From: Pseudomonas sp. DG56-2
Lineage (GTDB): Bacteria; Pseudomonadota; Gammaproteobacteria; Pseudomonadales; Pseudomonadaceae
DNA length: 64,000 bases
Assembly: GCF_004803755.1 (NCBI RefSeq)
Contig: NZ_CP032311.1
Coordinates: 5,420,001-5,484,000, forward strand
Direction of reading: 5' to 3'
In this document: positions 11,619 to 18,130 of the stretch, in pieces
Position numbering within the stretch: the first letter of the stretch is position 1
Layout: the number at the start of each line of letters is the position of its first letter
The notes under the pieces: generated by a model
Database searches by the model: none
Told to the model about the DNA's origin: nothing
The model's input: the letters and a program-made list of their open reading frames with translations, nothing else
Position numbers and translations under genes: made by a program

Positions 11619-11632
11619 CTTGTATGTACAAG
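11619..11632. promoter_or_regulatory. HutC operator upstream of hutU
   Basis: CTTGTA-TG-TACAAG, a perfect 6-bp inverted repeat with a 2-bp spacer, matching the TGTA-N2-TACA core bound by HutC-type GntR repressors. It lies where the transcription start from the adjacent sigma-54 element would fall (about 11626), so repressor binding would block initiation. Confidence 0.8.
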
Positions 11633-11637
11633 CATAG

Positions 11638-11653
11638 GCAATTGAAATGCCAA
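11638..11653 (-). promoter_or_regulatory. Sigma-54 promoter for hutUHTIG
   Basis: Read on the minus strand: TTGGCATTTCAATTGC. GG and GC are separated by exactly 10 bases, and both TTGGCA and TTGC halves match the -24/-12 consensus. Known Pseudomonas hutU promoters are sigma-54 dependent and activated by CbrB and NtrC, which agrees with this. Confidence 0.8.
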
Positions 11654-11774
11654 CTCATCATTTCTGTCAGCTACGGGGCTGAAATGCCGGCGCCAGAGCC
11701 CCGCAGCGCTTGGTTTTGGCGGAATGAAAAAATTCTGAGGAGATGGACAGTGAGCGGAAGCCGACCAGTGGCGT

Positions 11775-11791
11775 TGCACCACTTTGGGTCA
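11775..11791. promoter_or_regulatory. Possible NtrC binding site upstream of hutU
   Basis: TGCACC-ACTTT-GGGTCA agrees with the NtrC palindrome TGCACCAWWWTGGTGCA at 14 of 17 positions. Its centre lies 132 bases upstream of the -24 GG, a normal enhancer distance. A box with the same right-half variant (GGGTC) stands upstream of glnA in this window. The rest of the 297-base hutD-hutU gap shows no gene. Confidence 0.5.
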
Positions 11792-11837
11792 TTAGGTAAC
11801 AGCCCCAGCCGAATAATTCGGCCGAGGCGTAACACAC

Positions 11838-12410
11838 TCAGTGCGCGGTAAGCTCGATCAGACAGCAGCGCCCTTGGACGTTCAAGGTCTGCAGATCGGT
11901 GTTGGCATCCAGATGCAGGCAGTCATAGCGCCCCAACATGTGATCGCCCTGCCCGGCCAGTACCACTTCCACCTGCGAGGCGGCAGCGAACAGCAGTAGC
12001 GTCGAGGCCGAGCTGAACACTCGCTGACTGCCATCCAGCCACTGCAGGCGCGCACGGTAACGCTGCGGGGAGTAGATCAGGTTGAAGTCGCGAATCGAAC
12101 TGCCAAGCAACGTGCAGCTCACCTGGCTTTCGCCGCTGAAGGCAAACGCATCGAAGGGCAATAATGGTCGCGTGGCCTGGCCATCAACCTGCAGACGCAT
12201 GCCTTCCCCTTCGAGCACGGTGATAATGCGCTGGTATCCGGCAAAGCTGGAAAATCCTCCGGACTCGGCGATATCGGCAATCGACAGTCGCCAGCCGAAA
12301 CCTTCCAGACCTTCGCCCGCATCCCGGGTGATTTCTTCGGTGCTACCGCCGCCGTTTTTCCACGGCATGCGGGGGTAATCCTTGGCACGTAAAACCTGTA
12401 GCTGGCTCAT
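11838..12410 (-). CDS. hutD: HutD family protein of the histidine utilisation locus
   Basis: A 190-residue cupin-like HutD protein. In Pseudomonas it is genetically linked to limiting hut operon expression at high urocanate; its biochemical role is unclear. The family N-terminal block PRMPWKNGGGSTEEI (about 13-27) is present. The ATG at 12410 overlaps the hutC stop as ATGA, which fixes the start and indicates co-translation; an in-frame extension upstream lies inside hutC in another frame. Last gene before the hutU promoter region. Confidence 0.9.
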   Translation of the reverse strand: MSQLQVLRAKDYPRMPWKNGGGSTEEITRDAGEGLEGFGWRLSIADIAESGGFSSFAGYQRIITVLEGEGMRLQVDGQATRPLLPFDAFAFSGESQVSCTLLGSSIRDFNLIYSPQRYRARLQWLDGSQRVFSSASTLLLFAAASQVEVVLAGQGDHMLGRYDCLHLDANTDLQTLNVQGRCCLIELTAH

Positions 12411-13153
12411 TTGCTGAAGCGTCCTTCCAGACGGTGACGGGAACCTGGGTGAATCAGACGAGCGGCAGTCACTGGCTGGCGACCCGACCAGGTGCGGCGA
12501 CGAATCAACAAGCACGGCTCGCCTTGTTCAATGTGCAGAAGACGGCATTCTTCCGGCTCGGCCAATATCGCCTCGACCACATGCTCGCCCTCGGTCAATG
12601 GCGCGACCTGAGACAGGTAGGCATAGGGTGTTTGCCGGGTGAAGTCCTGCTTGAGGTAATCAGGCGCAATCTGAGCATTGACGAAGCGATCTTCGATTTG
12701 CACCGCAATGCCATTTTCGTAATGCACGATCAGCGAATGAAATACCCGCTGCCCTTCGCGCATATCCAGGGCCAAGGCACGCTCGGAACCGGCGGCTTCT
12801 TCGGCGAGGGTTATCACTTGGCACGTATGTTGATGACCACGGGCAGCGATTTCGTCGGCAATATTGTTCACTTCAAACAGCGCAGAGCGGGTCTTGGGCT
12901 CGGCCACGAAGGTGCCCACCCCTTGCATACGCACCAACAGCCCTTCGGCGGTGAGTTCTCGCAGGGCGCGATTGATGGTCATGCGACTGAAGCCCAACTG
13001 GCTGACCAGTTCGCTTTCCGATGGAACCCGGTGGTGCGGCGGCCAGCTGCCATTCTGGATCTGCTGGGCGATCATTTGCTTGACCCGGGCATACAGCGGC
13101 GCCGGACCCTCGCCCATCTGGGCAACCAGCGCGGAGACAGGAGGTGTCGGCAC
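12407..13153 (-). CDS. hutC: Histidine utilisation repressor, GntR/HutC family
   Basis: Transcriptional repressor of hut genes that releases DNA when urocanate binds. The 248-residue product has an N-terminal GntR winged helix (about 18-85, with PSESELVSQLGFSRMTINRA as the recognition part) and a C-terminal UTRA ligand domain from about residue 100. Two TGTA-N2-TACA operators are visible, one upstream of hutU and one in the hutC-hutF gap, so it probably represses hutU-G and itself or hutF. It overlaps hutD by ATGA. Confidence 0.96.
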   Translation of the reverse strand: MPTPPVSALVAQMGEGPAPLYARVKQMIAQQIQNGSWPPHHRVPSESELVSQLGFSRMTINRALRELTAEGLLVRMQGVGTFVAEPKTRSALFEVNNIADEIAARGHQHTCQVITLAEEAAGSERALALDMREGQRVFHSLIVHYENGIAVQIEDRFVNAQIAPDYLKQDFTRQTPYAYLSQVAPLTEGEHVVEAILAEPEECRLLHIEQGEPCLLIRRRTWSGRQPVTAARLIHPGSRHRLEGRFSK

Positions 13154-13225
13154 GGAAGTTTTCCTTTGTTCGGTTGAATGAACGGTAGCTTGCCGGAGTT
13201 TACCCAGCAGGCAAACGTCTGTATA

Positions 13226-13235
13226 TGTATATACA
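13226..13235. promoter_or_regulatory. HutC operator between hutC and hutF
   Basis: TGTA-TA-TACA, a perfect palindrome 26 bases before the hutF ATG and about 70 bases upstream of the hutC start. It has the same core as the operator at 11619-11632. It can serve both divergent genes. Confidence 0.7.
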
Positions 13236-13261
13236 AATAATCACAATGAGGTGTTGCGCCG

Positions 13262-14626
13262 ATGTCCGTCTTCTTCGCCGAGCGCGCTTTGCTCCCCACG
13301 GGCTGGGCCGAAAATGTCCGAATCGAGGTCGACGCTCATGGCCTGCTCGCAAGTGTTCAGGCCAATGGTTCGGCCGAGGCTGCCGAGCACCTGGCAGGCC
13401 CGCTGTTGCCGGGCATGCCTAACCTGCACTCGCACGCGTTTCAGCGCGCCATGGCTGGGCTTGCCGAAGTCGCCGGCAACCCCAATGACAGTTTCTGGAC
13501 CTGGCGTGAACTGATGTACCGCCTGGTGGGCAAGATCAGCCCCGAACAACTGCAAGTCATTGCCCGCCAGCTTTACATCGAGATGCTCAAGGCTGGTTAC
13601 ACTTCTGTTGCTGAATTCCATTATGTACATCACGACACACAGGGCCAGGCCTACGCCGATCCTGCTGAATTGTCACTGCGCATCAGCGAAGCGGCGCGTG
13701 CCAGCGGCATCGGCCTTACCTTGCTGCCAGTGCTGTATAGCCACTCCGGCTTCGGCGGCCAGGCCCCGAACGAAGGCCAGCGCCGCTTCATCAATAGCAC
13801 CGAACAATACCTCAAGCTGCAACAGCAACTCGGTCCTGTACTGGCCAGGCAACCGGCGCAACAGCTGGGGCTGTGCTTCCACTCGCTGCGCGCGGTGACA
13901 CCAGAGCAGATCGCCCAGGTACTGGCGGTCAGCGACAAAACCTGCCCGGTGCACATCCACATTGCCGAACAGCAAAAGGAAGTCGACGACTGCCTGGCCT
14001 GGAGTCGCCGTCGTCCGCTGCAATGGCTGTATGAAAACGTCGAAGTCGACCAGCGCTGGTGCCTGGTCCACGCCACCCATGCGCAAGCCGACGAAGTTAC
14101 CCTCATGGCCCGCAGCGGCGCGATTGCCGGCTTGTGCCTGACCACCGAAGCCAACCTCGGCGATGGCATATTCCCTGCTGTGGATTATCTGGCGCAGGGC
14201 GGTCGCGTGGGCATTGGTTCCGACAGCCACGTGTCACTGAGCGTGGTTGAAGAACTGCGCTGGCTGGAATATGGCCAGCGCCTGCGTGATCAGCGGCGTA
14301 ATCGCCTCTATCGCGGCGATCAGCCAATGGTAGGACGAACCCTCTATGACGCAGCACTGAGCGGCGGCGCCCAGGCGCTGGGCCAGCCGATTGGCGAACT
14401 GGCTGTCGGCAAACGTGCAGACTGGTTGGTGCTCGACGGCAACGATCCTTACCTGGCAACCGCCAGCGAAGACGGCATCCTCAACCGCTGGCTGTTTGCA
14501 GGCGGGGATCGTCAGGTTCGCGATGTAATGGTCAATGGGCAGTGGGTGGTGCGTCAGGGGCGTCATGCTCACGAGGAAGAAAGCGCCCGCGCGTTTACCG
14601 AGGTGCTACGAACGTTGTTGGGCTGA
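13262..14626 (+). CDS. hutF: Formimidoylglutamate deiminase
   Basis: Fourth step of the five-step pathway: N-formimino-L-glutamate to N-formyl-L-glutamate and ammonia, feeding HutG. The 454-residue amidohydrolase has the metal-binding PNLHSHAFQR motif near residue 54, VHIHIAEQ and VGIGSDSHVS (metal Asp). The ATG is preceded by GAGGTG. Transcribed away from hutC. The last 288 bases are repeated at 15822-16109, so this intact gene forms the left edge of a tandem duplication. Confidence 0.96.
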   Translation: MSVFFAERALLPTGWAENVRIEVDAHGLLASVQANGSAEAAEHLAGPLLPGMPNLHSHAFQRAMAGLAEVAGNPNDSFWTWRELMYRLVGKISPEQLQVIARQLYIEMLKAGYTSVAEFHYVHHDTQGQAYADPAELSLRISEAARASGIGLTLLPVLYSHSGFGGQAPNEGQRRFINSTEQYLKLQQQLGPVLARQPAQQLGLCFHSLRAVTPEQIAQVLAVSDKTCPVHIHIAEQQKEVDDCLAWSRRRPLQWLYENVEVDQRWCLVHATHAQADEVTLMARSGAIAGLCLTTEANLGDGIFPAVDYLAQGGRVGIGSDSHVSLSVVEELRWLEYGQRLRDQRRNRLYRGDQPMVGRTLYDAALSGGAQALGQPIGELAVGKRADWLVLDGNDPYLATASEDGILNRWLFAGGDRQVRDVMVNGQWVVRQGRHAHEEESARAFTEVLRTLLG

Positions 14627-14681
14627 CGCGTTGGAGATGCCTTGTTTTTGTTAGCGAGCAAGGCATTTTCCGTCAATCGTT

Positions 14682-14969
14682 CTACGAGCGTGCAGTTTTC
14701 TTTGGCATGAGCATCGCAGGCGCAAATGCACCAATCAGCGCCGGCCACAGAACAAGGGGATATTCATCAACCCAACTGGATACATCGCCAATAAATAATA
14801 ATTTTTCACGCAAAACAAGGCCAGAATGAAGCGCACCAAGAAACGAATTAAATATAAAACAAAAAAAAACTCCGCGACAACTCAAGTCTGGACCGGTAAA
14901 AAAAACCTTAAAAAAATAACCGAGCCAGATCCCAAGAACTAGAAGTATCAAATAGAGCAGAAGCATCAT
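14682..14969 (-). CDS. Small membrane protein, putative immunity partner of the Hcp-type gene (copy 1)
   Basis: 95 residues with three likely membrane segments (about 2-22, 34-55 and 70-90). Its ATG overlaps the stop of the truncated hcp gene as ATGA, an arrangement usual for effector-immunity pairs. About two thirds of residues match its duplicate at 16165-16452 by hand alignment; residues 59-80 (from FIGDVSSW to WPALIG) are identical. The DNA is AT-rich with long A-runs, unlike the GC-rich neighbours, suggesting foreign origin. I do not recognise a named family. Immunity is inferred from context only. Confidence 0.6.
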   Translation of the reverse strand: MMLLLYLILLVLGIWLGYFFKVFFTGPDLSCRGVFFCFIFNSFLGALHSGLVLREKLLFIGDVSSWVDEYPLVLWPALIGAFAPAMLMPKKTARS

Positions 14970-15268
14970 CGCGCCAACTCACTTTGAATCGCCATCACGC
15001 TCTCCATGTTGGTCACACCTTCCCGATTGGTCAACGCCTGCGCCAAGAGCGGTGATGATTTATCAATGTTTTTGGTGATAACGATCGGACCATGTGTGGT
15101 GCGCTTGATATTGCCGACATTTGTCATGCCGTGATTCATTGCCAATACCATTATTTCATCGGCATGCCCGGCTTGGCATTTGTTGCCAATCGACTCCTGA
15201 CTTGAGCACCCGGCGGAAATAAGCCCTTGCGTCTTACCTGTGATGGTTATGTAGCCGTGACTAGCCAT
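14966..15268 (-). CDS. Truncated Hcp-like protein (type VI secretion tube/effector), internally deleted
   Basis: 100 residues. Residues 1-83 are an Hcp1-type N-terminus (GYITITGKTQGLISAGCSS, GNKCQAGHADEIMVLAMNH, HGPIVITK, SSPLLAQALTNRE). Then the protein jumps to an 18-residue tail (GVTNMESVMAIQSELAR). Against the copy at 16449-16898, 49 codons are missing in frame after TNRE, removing barrel strands that canonical Hcp (about 160-172 residues) needs, so it is probably not functional. GGGAG stands before the ATG. The stop overlaps the membrane-protein start. No other type VI genes are in the window. Confidence 0.75.
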   Translation of the reverse strand: MASHGYITITGKTQGLISAGCSSQESIGNKCQAGHADEIMVLAMNHGMTNVGNIKRTTHGPIVITKNIDKSSPLLAQALTNREGVTNMESVMAIQSELAR

Positions 15269-15374
15269 TGGCTTTACTCCCTGCGATCAGAGAGTGAAGC
15301 CTAATTCGTGGCTATTAGATGGTATGTAGGATGCTTCCGTAATTTGTTACGAGCGCAGGATTAATCAGCAATTG

Positions 15375-15430
15375 CAGGGCAAGCCTGCACCGGCCAACGA
15401 TCAGAACCGGTGTAAATGGGCTTGCCCCGC
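15375..15430. repeat. REP-type element upstream of truncated hcp (copy 1)
   Basis: CAGGGCAAGCCTGCACCGG ... CCGGTG ... GGGCTTGCCCCGC: two inverted REP cores flanking a CACCGG/CCGGTG stem. It is repeated with few changes at 17005-17060 as part of the tandem duplication. Confidence 0.65.
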
Positions 15431-15439
15431 ACTAAGACC

Positions 15440-15819
15440 TCACTGCTTATGTGCAGCAATGTCCTTGTCCGCTACCCGCCAGATCAGGCGATTGGTGTCG
15501 TAGCCTTGTTGGCGCGCCTTGGCCAGGAGGCTTTCGCGCTGCCAGGCCGGAACGTTCGGCGTGCGGGAAAGAATCCACAGGTACTTTCGGTCCGGGTTAC
15601 CGACCAACGCGATCTGGTAGTCGTCGCCGACGTACAGCACCCAGTACTCGCCCTTGGCCAGCCCCGGCACTTTCGAGAACCAGTTATCGAAGACAACCCA
15701 GAGCTTGTCGGTCTTGCCGGCGACCTGTGGCGAGGCGGTGCCGCTGGCTTCCTGCTATTCACCTTCAAGGGTCTGGCAGCGATTGAGCACGCCGACTGTA
15801 CCATCGGGCCTCACGTTGT
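15440..15819 (-). pseudogene. Lipocalin C-terminal fragment (duplicated copy)
   Basis: Matches the C-terminal two thirds of the lipocalin at 17070-17645 almost exactly but lacks the signal peptide and N-terminus, because the duplication junction cuts it at 15819. It also has a TGG-to-TAG nonsense change (the Trp of EGEWQE) and a 3-base deletion. It has no start of its own and is dead. Confidence 0.9.
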
Positions 15820-15821
15820 GG

Positions 15822-16109
15822 ACCCTCTACGACGCAGCACTGAGCGGCGGCGCCCAGGCGCTGGGCCAGCCGATTGGCGAACTGGCTGTCGGCAAACGTG
15901 CAGACTGGTTGGTGCTCGACGGCAACGATCCTTACCTGGCAACCGCCAGCGAAGACGGCATCCTCAACCGCTGGCTGTTTGCCGGCGGGGATCGTCAGGT
16001 TCGCGATGTAATGGTCAATGGCCAGTGGGTGGTGCGTCAGGGGCGTCATGCTCACGAGGAAGAAAGCGCCCGGGCGTTTACCGAGGTGCTACGAACGTTG
16101 TTGGGCTGA
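15822..16109 (+). pseudogene. hutF 3' fragment (duplicated)
   Basis: The last 95 codons and stop of hutF, differing from the intact gene at 4 of 288 bases, all silent, so the translated residues (from TLYDAALSGG on) are the same. It lacks the catalytic N-terminal part and any start signal. A remnant created by the tandem duplication. Confidence 0.95.
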
Positions 16110-16164
16110 TGCGTTGGAGATGCCTTGTTCTTGTTAGCGAGCAAGGCATTTTCCGTCAATCGTT

Positions 16165-16452
16165 CTACGAATGCGTAGTTTTCTCCGGCATAAAAGTCGA
16201 GTGTAAAACTACACCAATTAGCGCTGGCCAAAGAACAAGGGGGTACTCATCCACCCAACTGGATACGTCACCAATAAACAGAAACCTTTCATTTTGCACG
16301 AGCCCAAAATGAATAGAACCCAAAAAAACATTAAACAAGATACAGAACCACGCTCCTGCATTGCTTAAATCAGGACCGGTAAAATAAGTCTTGAAAAATC
16401 GACCCAGCCATAACCCTAAAACAAGAGCAGACAAATATAGAAACAGCGTCAT
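16165..16452 (-). CDS. Small membrane protein, putative immunity partner of the Hcp-type gene (copy 2)
   Basis: 95 residues, same length and three-segment layout as 14682-14969 but about one third of residues differ, mostly in the first 58 positions and the last 15. The start overlaps the upstream hcp 2 stop as ATGA. The DNA is AT-rich like copy 1. The frame is intact although the linked hcp has a nonsense codon, which would fit retention as an orphan immunity gene. Family not recognised; role inferred from context. Confidence 0.6.
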   Translation of the reverse strand: MTLFLYLSALVLGLWLGRFFKTYFTGPDLSNAGAWFCILFNVFLGSIHFGLVQNERFLFIGDVSSWVDEYPLVLWPALIGVVLHSTFMPEKTTHS

Positions 16453-16898
16453 TTTTTCAGCTCTTCTCGAATCTGGTCGACGCTTTGTAGATTCGCCATT
16501 CCCTCTATTGTAAGAGATACATCTCCGGCAACTTTAAAGGATCGAACATAGTAATCGGCGACCTGCGCCCCGCCCAACTTGATGGTGAAAAACTTCTCTT
16601 GTGTGCCAAAGGCTGAGGTACGATAGAAGCTGATCGTGCAATCAATGGCTTCCCGATTGGTCAACGCCTACGCCAAGAGCGGTGATGATCTATCAATGTT
16701 TTTGGTGATAACGATCGGACCATGTGTGGTGCGCTTGATATTGCCAACATTTGTCATACCGTGATTCATTGCCAATACCATTATTTCATCGGCATGCCCG
16801 GCTTGGCATTTGTTGCCAATCGACTCCTGACTTGAGCACCCGGCGGAAATAAGCCCTTGCGTCTTACCTGTGATGGTTATGTAGCCGTGACTAGCCAT
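16449..16898 (-). pseudogene. Hcp-like gene with amber codon (copy 2)
   Basis: Would encode 149 residues. The first 76 are nearly identical to copy 1, then TAG replaces CAG (LLA-stop-ALTNRE). The frame continues with Hcp core sequence (CTISFYRTSAFGTQEKFFTIKLGG, barrel strands) and a tail ending IEGMANLQSVDQIREELKK, which aligns with the copy 1 tail at 9 of 18 positions. Even without the stop, the usual Hcp C-terminus is replaced by this tail. I infer that an effector extension once lay between core and tail. Confidence 0.75.
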
Positions 16899-17004
16899 TG
16901 GCTTTACTCCCTGCGATCAGAGAGTGAAGCCTAATTCGTTGGCATTAGATGGTATGTAGGATGCTTCCGTAAACTGTTACGAGCGCAGGCTAAAGCTGCA
17001 ATTA

Positions 17005-17060
17005 CAGGGCAAGCCTGCACCGGCCAACGATCAGAACCGGTGAAACCGGGCTTGCCCCGC
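17005..17060. repeat. REP-type element upstream of hcp copy 2
   Basis: CAGGGCAAGCCTGCACCGG ... CCGGTGAAACCGGGCTTGCCCCGC; the duplicate of the element at 15375-15430, with a slightly better right half. Confidence 0.65.
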
Positions 17061-17069
17061 GAAAAGACC

Positions 17070-17645
17070 TCACTGTTTATGTGCAGCAATGTCCTTGTCC
17101 GCTACTCGCCAGATCAGGCGATTGGTGTCGTAGCCTTGCTGGCGCGCCTTGGCCAGGAGGCTTTCGCGCTGCCAGGCCGGAACGTTCGGCGTGCGGGAAA
17201 GAATCCACAGGTATTTTCGGTCCGGGTTACCGACCAACGCGGTCTGGTAGTCGTCGCCGACGTACAGCACCCAGTACTCACCCTTGGCCAGCCCCGGCAG
17301 CACTTTCGAGAACCAGTTATCGAAGACAACCCAGAGCTTGTCGGTCTTGCCGGCGACCTGTGGCGAGGCGGTGCCGCTGGCTTCCTGCCATTCACCTTCA
17401 AGGGTCTGGCAGCGATTGAGCACGCCGACCGTACCATCGGGCCTCACGTTGTAATGGGCCTCCGACTGGGCGCAGTCGCGTTGAAAAAACATCGGCAAGC
17501 GCGCCAGTTCGAACCATTTGCCCTGATAGCGCTTGAGGTCGACACTCTCGACCGTCTTCGGCGGGATCGGCCCCGCACCCGAGTGAGCGCAGCCGCCCAG
17601 GATCAGGCCGGCACACAGTGCAAACAGCAGGTGTAAGCGTTTCAT
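17070..17645 (-). CDS. blc: Lipocalin family outer-membrane lipoprotein (Blc-like)
   Basis: 191 residues with a signal peptide ending in a lipobox (LILGGC, Cys19), then a bacterial lipocalin: the first strand motif is DLKRYQGKWFELARLPMFFQR (GxW signature), and YWVLYVGDDYQTALVGNPDRKYLWILSRTP is the second conserved block. Blc proteins bind lysophospholipids or fatty acids in the envelope. Its ATG overlaps the stop of the upstream 84-residue lipoprotein gene as ATGA. The right edge of the tandem duplication falls inside this gene. Confidence 0.9.
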   Translation of the reverse strand: MKRLHLLFALCAGLILGGCAHSGAGPIPPKTVESVDLKRYQGKWFELARLPMFFQRDCAQSEAHYNVRPDGTVGVLNRCQTLEGEWQEASGTASPQVAGKTDKLWVVFDNWFSKVLPGLAKGEYWVLYVGDDYQTALVGNPDRKYLWILSRTPNVPAWQRESLLAKARQQGYDTNRLIWRVADKDIAAHKQ

Positions 17646-17896
17646 TTGAGTCCCTGTCCGGAGTACATCAGTACCTTGTCGGCGGCGTACTGCACACTGA
17701 TAAAGCTCTTATCGTCACCCCAGGTGCAACTGGACATGCCCAGTGCGCCGGAGCAGTCCTTGGGCGCGCCCAACAGTTTTTCGACCTCGACCTTGGTCAT
17801 GCCCGCTTGAAGCTTCGAATAGTTTTCCTGATTGATCTTGTTGCACGCGGTTAGAAACACGCACAAGGACAGCAGGGCGAGAGAACGCAACGACAT
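17642..17896 (-). CDS. Small lipoprotein with a SmpA/BLIP-like domain
   Basis: 84 residues with lipobox LTAC (Cys18), followed by [24 protein letters not shown], a helix-turn pattern typical of small SmpA/OmlA- or DUF3862-like folds (GMTKxEVxxLLGxP). The mature part has two further Cys (about 48 and 57) that may pair. Starts 14 bases after GGAG-like sequence and overlaps blc. Function unknown; likely an envelope protein co-expressed with the lipocalin. Confidence 0.8.
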   Translation of the reverse strand: MSLRSLALLSLCVFLTACNKINQENYSKLQAGMTKVEVEKLLGAPKDCSGALGMSSCTWGDDKSFISVQYAADKVLMYSGQGLK

Positions 17897-18130
17897 GAAA
17901 GGTCACTCCTGGACATGGGGATGCAGGCGCAATGGCCTACCGACAGCTTAGAAGGGAAAAACCACCTCTGGTTCCCGAGCTACCGCGTATTACTGGCGCC
18001 ATTTCACTGCCTTTGGTCGTATAGACCGCTTCTGGGCTCATCTTTTTCTTTGTGCAGACGACACAGATACGCGCTGCGACGTATTGCCGCGCCCTCCCCG
18101 TTGACCCGCCGTGTGCAGACAGACCTCGCA

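Larger units (their letters stand above)
14339..15819. repeat. Tandem duplication, copy 1
   Basis: 1481-base unit running from inside hutF through a small membrane-protein gene, a truncated hcp, a REP-containing spacer and into the lipocalin gene. It corresponds to 15822-17452. The hutF ends match at all but 4 of 288 bases; the hcp 5' halves and lipocalin parts are also nearly identical. The membrane-protein genes and the hcp tails differ strongly. About 147 of the 150 bases of length difference come from one in-frame hcp deletion. Confidence 0.9.
15822..17452. repeat. Tandem duplication, copy 2
   Basis: 1631-base unit paired with 14339-15819. The junction is visible: lipocalin sequence ends at TTGT (15819), two bases GG follow, and hutF sequence resumes at ACCCTC (15822). 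The order is hutF 3' fragment, membrane-protein gene 2, hcp 2, REP spacer, lipocalin. The intact lipocalin continues beyond its right edge. Confidence 0.9.

Noticed and set aside
15440..15819. Second lipocalin gene
   Set aside because: Only a fragment with a nonsense codon and no start; listed as a pseudogene from the duplication.
14339..17452. Insertion sequence or transposon as the cause of the duplication
   Set aside because: No transposase, terminal inverted repeats or target-site duplication visible; the junction is a simple join within lipocalin and hutF sequence.
14339..17452. CRISPR array or defence island
   Set aside because: The repeats are two long imperfect units, not short regularly spaced repeats, and no cas or defence gene is present.
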